Below, in pieces: positions 31,987-40,284 of a DNA stretch of 64,000 nucleotides (position 1 is the stretch's first letter; each line of letters starts with the position of its first letter). The stretch is from Microbacterium sp. Root180 (GTDB taxonomy: Bacteria; Actinomycetota; Actinomycetes; Actinomycetales; Microbacteriaceae), in contig NZ_LMHS01000001.1 in the NCBI RefSeq assembly GCF_001428485.1, forward strand, positions 124,404 through 188,403, in the 5' to 3' direction. The position numbers and the translations under genes were made by a program. A model generated the notes under the pieces. The model had not been told where the DNA came from, did no database searches, and saw only the letters and a program-made list of their open reading frames with translations.

Positions 31987-34900
31987 TGCGGCGTCGCACG
32001 GTCTCCGGTCTCGTCGCGTCCGCCGCTGCGATCGCGGTGGTCGTCGGGGTGAGCGTGATCTGGCCGGGGCTCGATGCGCAGGAGACGCCGGAGGTCGATA
32101 CGGCGGTGTGGGCTCTGCAGACGGGCGAGGGCCGGCGCTACGCGCGGGTCAACACCGCGGTCGGAGAGCTCGACACCGTGCGCGCCATCAGCAACCCCGA
32201 CCAGGTCGTGCAGACCGGCGACGCCGCCTACGTCTTCAGCGACAGTTACTCGAAGGTCACGCGGATCGACGAGGCGCTGCCCGCCGATCTCGATGAAGAG
32301 ACCCTCCGCGCCTCCGCATCCACGCCTGCGGGCACGACCGACGTCGCGACCGCAGGTGACTTCGTCGCGTACCGCACCGAGGTGGGTGCCGTGTTCGCCG
32401 GACTCCTGTCGACGGGGGAGCCGACGCAGCTCGACCCCTTCCCGTCCGACGACGAGGACGCCCCGCAGTACACCGCCGATGCGATCGCGGTCGATGAGCG
32501 CGGCATCCTCTTCGCGTACTCGCGTCAAGACGGATCGGTGGTGCGGTTCGACATCGGCTCGGGCGAGGTGAAGGGGCGCGACCCGCTGGTCGCGGAAGGA
32601 CTGGTCGCACCCGAAGTCACCTCCGCCGGCGATGTGTGGGCCGTGGTGGACGCCGAGGACGGCGACGTGTGGCTGCGCGGAGGCGAGGACCCCGCGCAGG
32701 CGCCGACGACGGGCGCCGTGGTGGTGGGAGAGCCCGATGCCGACGGCACCGACGTGTACCTCGCCGACGAGACGGCGCTCATCCGCGTGCCGGCGGACGG
32801 CTCGGGCTTCGACATCGAGACCGGGGGCACCGGGACGGTCTTCGGCACGCCGGCGCGGCCGATCGTGCACGACGGCACGGTGTTCGCGGCCTGGCTCGCG
32901 CAGGGCGATTCGGGCGGCGTGCTGTGGAGATCGGATGCCGAGCCCGTCGTGCTCGACTACGGCGCCCAGACGCTGCCCGACCAGCGACGCCCCACGTTCG
33001 TCACAGGGGGCGAATCGGTCATCCTCAACGAGACGCGGTCGGGGTGGGCGTGGAGCGTGCCCGACGGCGACCTCATCCCCTCGAGTCAGGACTGGTCGCT
33101 CGACGATCGCATCGACCCGAACGCCGTCCCCAGCGAAGAGGAGCTGCCGGTCGTCCTGGATCCGAAGCCGCCCATCGCCGAGCCCGATGCCTTCGGGGTT
33201 CGCGCGGGCAGCCTGACCTCGCTCTCGGTGCTCTTGAACGACCACGACCCGAACGAGGACGTGCTGAGCATCGACCCCGAGTCGGTGACCGGCCTCGATC
33301 CCGGATTCGGCACGGTCTCGATCACCGACGACGGGCAGCGCCTTGCGATCAGGACGACGCCGGGCGCGACCGGTTCGGCGACGTTCTCGTATGCGGTGAC
33401 CGACGGCACATCCGAGGCGGGCCTGCTGTCGACGCCGACGACCGTGACCCTGACGGCGGTCGCGGAGTCCGTCGATACCGCCCCGGCGTGGTGCGGCGTC
33501 GAGCGCTGCCTCGTCGAGTGGCCGCAGCCGGAGGTCCAGCGCGGCGGCACGATCACGGTGCCGGTGCTCCCCGGCTGGGTCGACCCGGAGGGCGACCCCC
33601 TGGTGCTGCTGTCCGTCCTCGACACGACGGGGGGCGGCAGTGTGGCGTCGACCCCGTCCGGCGACGTGGTGTACCAGCACGACGACGACGGCTCCGGTGG
33701 TGAGGAGCTCATCGAACTCGTCGTGACGGTCTCCGACACCGCGGGCATGACCGCGGAGAAGTCGCTGCTGGTGCGCGTGTCGCCCGAGCCGCAGCTGCAC
33801 GTGCAGTCGTTCGCCGTCGTCGACAGAGCGGATGCCTCGCTCACGATCGACGTCGCCCCCCACGTCACCGGCACGGCTGGAACGCTCGCCCTCGATTCGG
33901 TGCGCGTGCTCGACGACGCCGCGGCCACGGCCACCGTGGTCGACGGCTCGACATCGTTCGACTTCTCGGCGGAGTCCGCCGGGACGTTCCGCGTGGACTT
34001 CACCGTGACCGACGGCACGACGGACGCGACCGGCACGGCCCGAATCACCCTTCTTCCTGCGGATGCGCCCGCGGATCTCGCGACGTCGCCGGTCGTGGCC
34101 TTCGTTCATCCCCAGGAGGACGCGACTCTCGACGTCTTCGCTCCGGTGTCCAATCCCACCCGCCGGGTGCTGCTGCTGAGCGACGTGGTCGCCACGGCAG
34201 ATGACGGTGCGACGCTCTCGGTGGACGGCGTCGGCCAGAACAACCTGCGGGTGTCCGGCAGCACAGCCACCGGCGCGGCGGGACGCCTCGGCACGGTTCG
34301 CTACATCGTGAGCGACGGCACCGAGGATCGCGGCGCGAGCGTGGAGGGCGAGGCGACGGTGTACCTGCTCCCGCCCGCGCCCGAGCTCGCGCCGATCGCG
34401 GTCGACGATTCGGTCGTCGTCCGCAGCGGCGCCCAGATCGACATCCCGGTGCTCGAGAACGACATCTCCCCGGCAGGCGGCCGTCCGACCCTGAATCCGG
34501 CGACGGTCGCGTCGTCGACCGACGACGCGCTGGCGTTCGCCTCTGGCGACGTGCTGCGCTACCTGGCTCCGAGCGAGCCGGGGGAGTACGGAGTGGACTA
34601 CTCCGTGTTCACGACGGGCGCGCCCGCGCTCGCGGACACGGCGACCGTTCGCATCCGGGTGCTGCCGGACGACACCAACCGCGCACCGGTCCCCGACACG
34701 CTCGAGGGGCGCGCGCTGAGCGGCCAGGCGGCCGTCATCGAGTTCGACGGCTTCGGCATGGACCCCGACGGGGATGTCGTGACGCTCGATCGCATCGTGT
34801 CTCAGCCCGAGCGTGGTGCGGCCGCGATCTCCGCCGACGGGTCGTCGATCGTGTACTCGAGCGTGCCCGGGGACAGCGGCCAGGTGTCGTTCGGCTATCG

Positions 34901-37900
34901 CGTCGTCGACGCCTTCGGCAAGACCGGCGAGGCGACCGTGCGCATCGGCGTTCTCGACAGCGAGGCGAACCCGAGCCCGATCACCTTCACCGACTACGTG
35001 CAGGTCCAGGCGGGCGCCGAGAGCAGGATCCGCGTGAGCCCCCTCGCGAACGACGTCGATCCGACACTGGGCACCCTGGAGATCACCGACGTCTGGCCGG
35101 ATCTTCCCGAGACGCTCATGGACGGCGGCGCCAACCCCGAGTTCACGCGCCTCGAGGCGCAGATCGAAGACCGCGACGACACCACGGTCGTGATCGCGGC
35201 GGGCACCGAGCCGACCACGATGTCGTTCCTGTACGACATCGAGTCGAGCTCGGGCAACACGGGGCGCGGTCTCATCGTCGTCGAGGTGGTGCGTGAGAGC
35301 GTCCCCGACTATCCGATCGTCGCCGACACGAGTCTCTCCGCGGAGACCCGCGAGGATTTCCCCGACGGCGTGGACGTGCTGGATGGGAAGGCGACCTGGT
35401 CCGGCGGCGACGTGTCCGATCTCGAGCTCTCGCTCTGGGGAGCGGCCGACGAGGTCACGGCCGACGGCTGGGAGCTGAGCGGGCCCCTCCCGGCGAAGTC
35501 CCGGGTTATCCCATTCGCGGTGACCGGCGAGGGGTCCTCCGGTGAGGTCACGACGTACGCGTTCCTGCGCGTCCCCGGCGACGACGACCTCGCGCTCGCG
35601 CTGCGCACGGGCTTCTCGTCGCCCGAGGTGACCGAGCTCGAGTCGGTGTCGTTCGACATGGCCGATCTCGTCGCCAAGCCACGGGGGAGCCGCATCGAGG
35701 TGGGCGGCGACGTGCGCGCGTCGGGCGCCCGCGGGGAGGCGGAGTGCAGCGTCGGGTCGGGAACCACCGTGCGGTACGACGCCGGGGCAGGTGCGCCGTG
35801 GGTGGACTCGTGCCGGGTGCCGGTGCGGCTCGAGGGCCAGGACGACTGGACCTACCTCTCCGTGCCGATCACCGTGATACCGCTCGACCCGCAGCCGGTC
35901 CTGCGTCCCGGGTCGATGACGGTCGGACCCGGTGAGACGGCGAGGTTCGATCTTCGGGACATGACGACGTGGCAGCTTCGGGAGGACTGGGACGGCATCG
36001 TGTACTCGCTCGACTACTCGGGCTCCGCCTTCGATGTGTCCCTCGACGGGTCGACCGTGACCGTCACCGGTGCGGACCGCGCCGTGCCCGGATTCGAGGA
36101 GGCGGCGATCGTCACCGTCACCAGCCACCCGCTGGCGCCCGTACGCCTCATCCTGCGGGTCGGTGCGGCGCCGTCGACGCTGCCCCAGGGCGGCTCTGCC
36201 GTGCAGCAGTGCTCGCAGGCCACCGGCTCGTCGTGCACGATCCACGTGATCGGCGCCGGCGGCGAGGTCAACCCGCTGCCGCGCACCCCCCTCGAGGTGG
36301 TCGACGTGCGGCCGACGGGCGCCTGCGCCGGGGTGGAGTTCCGTGTCGCCTCACCGACGTCGGTGCTCGCGTCGTGGGCGGCGGATGCGCCAGGGGCGAC
36401 CTGCACCGCGAGCTTCTCGGTGAGAGACGCGCAGTCGCGCGTGACGAACGCCGAACGCGATGGGCGTGTGCTCCTCGATCTGCTCGGCTATCCGAAGGCG
36501 CCCGCCAGCGTGTCGCAGACGGCCTACGCCGATGAGAGCCTGACGCTGCGCGTCGACCCCGGAGAGGCGCGACAGGCGTACCCCGCCCTGTCGGGCTTCG
36601 TCCTGCGCTGGAACGGTCAGACCGTGGCACAGTGCTCGGCCGACGGGATCTGCCCCGCGATCGAGGCGCCCAACGGCGAGGAGCGCACCTACGAGGCGTT
36701 CGCGGTGAACGGTGTGGGCGAGTCCCGCGCCGGCGTGCGCACATCCGGCTGGGCGTACGACACGCCGCCCGCTCCGTCCGCGGTGACCGTACGCCCCGTC
36801 GTCACTGCCGGGGAGGGGGGACTGGTGGCTCTCACCATCGAGGGCTTGGTGCCCGCGGAGACCGGCAGTGTCGAGATCAACAGCGCGACGGGGGAGCGCG
36901 TGCGCATCCCCCTCGGCCGCAATCAGACGCGCCTCGAGGTGCCGTCGTATCAGGTGGGCACGAACTCGGCGACGCCGATCACCGTCACCCCGTTCTCGCG
37001 TTTCGCACTGCCTCCGGGTCTCGGCGGGAGCGAGTCCGGCGCGGCAGTGACGGTCACCGGCAACGGCGTCGGAGCCCCCCTCGACCCGCGCCTGTCGCTG
37101 AGCTCCGTATCCAATGGCGACGGCACCGCCACGGTCACCGCGCGCGCGACCGCGCTGCGCAACGGCGACGGATCGACGGTGCGATACGGCATCGTGCCAG
37201 AAGGCAGCAGCTGCACTCCGATCGCTGGCGGCGCGATGGCGACCTTCACGGGCCTGCAGGACGGGAACGAGTACACCTTCCGTCTCTGCGTGGAGTCCTG
37301 GTGGCAGGATGAGGCCTTCGGCTCGTCGTCGGTGACCGAGAAGGTGCGCGCCGTCCAGTCGGGCACTGCGCCGACCGGATGGACGTTCGTGGTCGCACCC
37401 GACCCGGCCGTGGACGGGCAGCGCGCGGACTGGGTGATCCGCGATGCGCCGCAGTCGAGCGAACGCCTCCCCAACAGGAACCGCGCGGAGTTCCGCGGCT
37501 GGCCGACATCCGTCGTGGGGCAGGATCCCAACATCGAGGTGCGCTACGTGCACGAGCTGTGGGGCACGGCCACGCCGTGGGCCCCGGTCGCCCCCCGAGC
37601 CGGCAGCGCGCCCTATCCGGTGCAGGCCACCTGGGGCGTCGCGAGCTGCGTCGGCGGCGCGGACCTGCCGGTCGGGGGAAGCTCCACCGACGGTGCCGCG
37701 GTCTTCTCCTTCGACAATGCCGGCCTGGTGTTCTACGACGAGGACGACGCTGTGCTCACGCGCACGCCCGGCACCTGGACCGTTCCGGTCGGCGCCGTGC
37801 GCGTCGACGGCATCGCCGTGTCCGTGAACTGGGACTCGCGAGGCTGGGGGCTGGCTGCGGCATCCTCCACCTTCTCCGCCGCGTGCGATCCCAACTCCCC

Positions 37901-37919
37901 GGTAACTCCCGATCCGTGA
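31986..37919 (+). CDS. Giant Ig-like/Fn3-repeat surface protein
   Basis: 1977 residues. An N-terminal signal anchor (about 8-27) is followed by a beta-rich region and then many Ig-like or cadherin-like modules with the hallmark SVLLNDHDPNEDVLSIDP, PVLENDISPAGGRP and FDGFGMDPDGDVVTLD. The last third is fibronectin-III-like (PAPSAVTVRP, then FRLCVESWW). No LPXTG signal and no C-terminal membrane helix are present, so it is probably held by the N-terminal anchor. It follows the kinase with a TGATG overlap. Since the kinase has no outer domain, this protein could be its extracellular partner; that is inference. Confidence 0.85.
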   Translation: MRRRTVSGLVASAAAIAVVVGVSVIWPGLDAQETPEVDTAVWALQTGEGRRYARVNTAVGELDTVRAISNPDQVVQTGDAAYVFSDSYSKVTRIDEALPADLDEETLRASASTPAGTTDVATAGDFVAYRTEVGAVFAGLLSTGEPTQLDPFPSDDEDAPQYTADAIAVDERGILFAYSRQDGSVVRFDIGSGEVKGRDPLVAEGLVAPEVTSAGDVWAVVDAEDGDVWLRGGEDPAQAPTTGAVVVGEPDADGTDVYLADETALIRVPADGSGFDIETGGTGTVFGTPARPIVHDGTVFAAWLAQGDSGGVLWRSDAEPVVLDYGAQTLPDQRRPTFVTGGESVILNETRSGWAWSVPDGDLIPSSQDWSLDDRIDPNAVPSEEELPVVLDPKPPIAEPDAFGVRAGSLTSLSVLLNDHDPNEDVLSIDPESVTGLDPGFGTVSITDDGQRLAIRTTPGATGSATFSYAVTDGTSEAGLLSTPTTVTLTAVAESVDTAPAWCGVERCLVEWPQPEVQRGGTITVPVLPGWVDPEGDPLVLLSVLDTTGGGSVASTPSGDVVYQHDDDGSGGEELIELVVTVSDTAGMTAEKSLLVRVSPEPQLHVQSFAVVDRADASLTIDVAPHVTGTAGTLALDSVRVLDDAAATATVVDGSTSFDFSAESAGTFRVDFTVTDGTTDATGTARITLLPADAPADLATSPVVAFVHPQEDATLDVFAPVSNPTRRVLLLSDVVATADDGATLSVDGVGQNNLRVSGSTATGAAGRLGTVRYIVSDGTEDRGASVEGEATVYLLPPAPELAPIAVDDSVVVRSGAQIDIPVLENDISPAGGRPTLNPATVASSTDDALAFASGDVLRYLAPSEPGEYGVDYSVFTTGAPALADTATVRIRVLPDDTNRAPVPDTLEGRALSGQAAVIEFDGFGMDPDGDVVTLDRIVSQPERGAAAISADGSSIVYSSVPGDSGQVSFGYRVVDAFGKTGEATVRIGVLDSEANPSPITFTDYVQVQAGAESRIRVSPLANDVDPTLGTLEITDVWPDLPETLMDGGANPEFTRLEAQIEDRDDTTVVIAAGTEPTTMSFLYDIESSSGNTGRGLIVVEVVRESVPDYPIVADTSLSAETREDFPDGVDVLDGKATWSGGDVSDLELSLWGAADEVTADGWELSGPLPAKSRVIPFAVTGEGSSGEVTTYAFLRVPGDDDLALALRTGFSSPEVTELESVSFDMADLVAKPRGSRIEVGGDVRASGARGEAECSVGSGTTVRYDAGAGAPWVDSCRVPVRLEGQDDWTYLSVPITVIPLDPQPVLRPGSMTVGPGETARFDLRDMTTWQLREDWDGIVYSLDYSGSAFDVSLDGSTVTVTGADRAVPGFEEAAIVTVTSHPLAPVRLILRVGAAPSTLPQGGSAVQQCSQATGSSCTIHVIGAGGEVNPLPRTPLEVVDVRPTGACAGVEFRVASPTSVLASWAADAPGATCTASFSVRDAQSRVTNAERDGRVLLDLLGYPKAPASVSQTAYADESLTLRVDPGEARQAYPALSGFVLRWNGQTVAQCSADGICPAIEAPNGEERTYEAFAVNGVGESRAGVRTSGWAYDTPPAPSAVTVRPVVTAGEGGLVALTIEGLVPAETGSVEINSATGERVRIPLGRNQTRLEVPSYQVGTNSATPITVTPFSRFALPPGLGGSESGAAVTVTGNGVGAPLDPRLSLSSVSNGDGTATVTARATALRNGDGSTVRYGIVPEGSSCTPIAGGAMATFTGLQDGNEYTFRLCVESWWQDEAFGSSSVTEKVRAVQSGTAPTGWTFVVAPDPAVDGQRADWVIRDAPQSSERLPNRNRAEFRGWPTSVVGQDPNIEVRYVHELWGTATPWAPVAPRAGSAPYPVQATWGVASCVGGADLPVGGSSTDGAAVFSFDNAGLVFYDEDDAVLTRTPGTWTVPVGAVRVDGIAVSVNWDSRGWGLAAASSTFSAACDPNSPVTPDP

Positions 37920-37948
37920 GCCGTCACGGCCCAACAGCAGAGGACATC

Positions 37949-38914
37949 ATGACGATCACGCAGGAGCAGGCGACCTGGTTCGCGCAGACGTTCAGCCAGA
38001 TCGCCGACAACGTCGAGCGCGCGGTGCTGGGCAAGCGCCACGTCGTCGAACTCGTGCTCACGGCGATGCTCAGCGACGGACACGTGCTGCTCGAGGACGT
38101 GCCCGGCACCGGCAAGACCTCGCTCGCCCGCGCGGTCGCCCAGTCCGTCCAGGGGACGAACACGCGAATCCAGTTCACCCCCGATCTGCTTCCCGGTGAC
38201 ATCACCGGCATCAGCGTGTACGACCAGAAAGAGGGCGTGTTCGAGTTCCACGCGGGCCCGATCTTCGCGAACATCGTGCTCGCCGACGAGATCAACCGCG
38301 CCAGCCCGAAGACGCAGTCGGCCCTGCTGGAGGTCATGGAGGAGGGGCGCGTCACCATCGACGGCGTCTCACGGCAGGTCGGTGTGCCGTTCCTCGTGCT
38401 CGCCACGCAGAATCCCGTCGAGCAGGCCGGCACTTACCGCCTGCCCGAGGCCCAGCTCGACCGCTTCATGATGCGCGCCTCGCTGGGCTACCCCGACCAT
38501 GCGGCGACTGTGCGCATCCTCGACGGCGCCGCGGTCGCGACCGCCGAGCTGGCACCGGTCCTCACCCCGCAGTCGCTCGTCGGCATGGCCGATCTCGCTC
38601 GACTGGTGTACGTCGACGCGCTCGTTCTCGACTACGTCGCGCGCCTCGTGGACAGCACCCGGTCCGCGGACGAGGTGCGGCTGGGCGTCAGCATCCGCGG
38701 CGCCCTCGCCCTCACGCACGCCGCGCGCACGCGCGCGGTGTCACAGGGCCGCACCTACGTCACGCCCGACGACGTGAAGGCGCTCGCCGTCCCCGTTCTG
38801 TCGCACCGCCTCATCCTGCACCCCGAAGCGGAGTTCGACGGGGTCACCCAGGAGGCGGTCATCGGCCAGGTGCTCCTCGACATCGCTCCGCCCAGCCGCC
38901 GCGAGGCCGTATGA
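37949..38914 (+). CDS. MoxR-family AAA+ ATPase
   Basis: A 321-residue AAA+ protein: Walker A LEDVPGTGKTSLARA near residue 53, Walker B VLADEINRASPKTQ near 112, sensor region LATQNPVEQAGTYRLPEAQLDRF and a C-terminal lid domain. MoxR ATPases act as chaperones for assembly or activation of partner complexes and are typically paired with a DUF58 protein, as here (ATGA overlap). ATG 37949 follows AGAGGA. It starts 29 bp after the Ig-like gene. Confidence 0.93.
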   Translation: MTITQEQATWFAQTFSQIADNVERAVLGKRHVVELVLTAMLSDGHVLLEDVPGTGKTSLARAVAQSVQGTNTRIQFTPDLLPGDITGISVYDQKEGVFEFHAGPIFANIVLADEINRASPKTQSALLEVMEEGRVTIDGVSRQVGVPFLVLATQNPVEQAGTYRLPEAQLDRFMMRASLGYPDHAATVRILDGAAVATAELAPVLTPQSLVGMADLARLVYVDALVLDYVARLVDSTRSADEVRLGVSIRGALALTHAARTRAVSQGRTYVTPDDVKALAVPVLSHRLILHPEAEFDGVTQEAVIGQVLLDIAPPSRREAV

Positions 38915-40284
38915 GCCTGACCGAGTCCCGCCTCACCCGCACGTCCGCCTCGACCGGCGCCGACGGCCGCACGCATGTCACCGAGACTGCGGTGGCGTCG
39001 TCCGGCCGTGGGCGCTCGCTGGTGCGCGCGGTCGTGTGGTGGACCGGCGTGTGGACCGCGATCACGAAGGGGGCGTCCGCGGCTGCCACGTGGTCGGCGC
39101 GCACGGTGCGGCCGGCCGGCGTGCTCGTCGTCCTGGCAGCGACCATCGGACTCGGTGTGGGCATCGTCTTCGGCTGGGTCGAGTGGATGGTGGCCGGCGC
39201 CGCCGCGCTCGTGCTGGCTGCGGCATCCGTCCCCTTCCTCTTCGGCGCCCGGTCGTACGACGTGAGCCTCTCGCTCGTTCATGAGCGGGTCGTGGCCGGC
39301 GACGGCGTCGAGGGCGAGATCGTGGTGCGCAACGACGGTCACCGGATCGCACTGCCCGGGCGCCTGGACATCCCGGTGGGGTCGGGGCTCGTGGAGTTCG
39401 GCGTGCCGCTGCTGCGCCCGGGGCACGCCGTGTCGCAGCCCCTGGACATCCCCGGGCTGCGGCGCGGCATCATCACCGTCGGTCCGGCGACGACCGTGCG
39501 CAGCGACCCGATCGGTCTGCTGCGCCGCGAGCACGCGTTCGACGACGTGCACGAGGTCTTCGTGCACCCCCGCACGACGTCCCTGCCCTCCACGAGCGCG
39601 GGCTTCATCCGCGACCTGGAGGGCAGCCCTACGCGGCGACTGGTCGATTCCGACATGTCGTTCCACGCGATCCGCGAGTACGCGCCCGGCGACTCGCGCC
39701 GTCAGATCCACTGGAAGTCGACGGCGAAGACGGGTCGGCTCATGGTCCGGCAGTACGAGGAGTCGCGGCGTTCCCGCATGGCCGTCGTGCTCGCGGCCGC
39801 CGAGCAGGAGTACGCCGACGCCGACGAGTTCGAACTGGCCGTCGGCTGCGCCGCGTCGCTCGGGCTGCGCGCGGTCCGCGACGCGCGCGACGTCGAGATC
39901 GTGGTGGGGTCGGAGATCCCCCGCGTCGTACGCGGCCGGCTGCGCTCGATCCGCCGCATCCCGGCGGACGCGCCCCGCCCGATGCTCGACGGATTCAGCG
40001 GCGTCGAGCTGCTCGAGAACACCATGCCGGTCTCGGAGGTGTGCCGTCTCACGGCCGAGTCCGGCGACCGGCTGTCGATCGCGTTCGTCGTGGTCGGATC
40101 GCGCGTGACGCTCACGCGGCTGCAGCAGGCGGCACTGGCATTCCCCGCCGACACCGCCGTGGTCGCGGTGCTGTGCGACGAGCGCGCGCACCCGCGAATG
40201 CAGCCGCTGTCGGGCATGACTGTGCTCACCGTCGGCACGCTCGACGACCTCTCGGGGCTCCTCCTGAGAGGGGCGACGGCATGA
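38911..40284 (+). CDS. DUF58 domain membrane protein
   Basis: 457 residues. Two adjacent transmembrane helices (about residues 66-112) precede a cytosolic or peripheral domain. The DUF58 signature RQIHWKSTAKTGRLMVRQYEE lies near residue 265, and the C-terminal half resembles a VWA-like fold without an obvious MIDAS. It forms the standard MoxR-DUF58-transglutaminase trio with its neighbours, overlapping both by 4 bp. Molecular function of this family is not settled. Confidence 0.9.
   Translation: MSLTESRLTRTSASTGADGRTHVTETAVASSGRGRSLVRAVVWWTGVWTAITKGASAAATWSARTVRPAGVLVVLAATIGLGVGIVFGWVEWMVAGAAALVLAAASVPFLFGARSYDVSLSLVHERVVAGDGVEGEIVVRNDGHRIALPGRLDIPVGSGLVEFGVPLLRPGHAVSQPLDIPGLRRGIITVGPATTVRSDPIGLLRREHAFDDVHEVFVHPRTTSLPSTSAGFIRDLEGSPTRRLVDSDMSFHAIREYAPGDSRRQIHWKSTAKTGRLMVRQYEESRRSRMAVVLAAAEQEYADADEFELAVGCAASLGLRAVRDARDVEIVVGSEIPRVVRGRLRSIRRIPADAPRPMLDGFSGVELLENTMPVSEVCRLTAESGDRLSIAFVVVGSRVTLTRLQQAALAFPADTAVVAVLCDERAHPRMQPLSGMTVLTVGTLDDLSGLLLRGATA

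Noticed and set aside
31632..36245. A 1537-codon minus-strand frame opposite the Ig-like gene
   Set aside because: Arginine/histidine-rich low-complexity translation, no ribosome-binding site, opposite a frame with clear Ig-like motifs.
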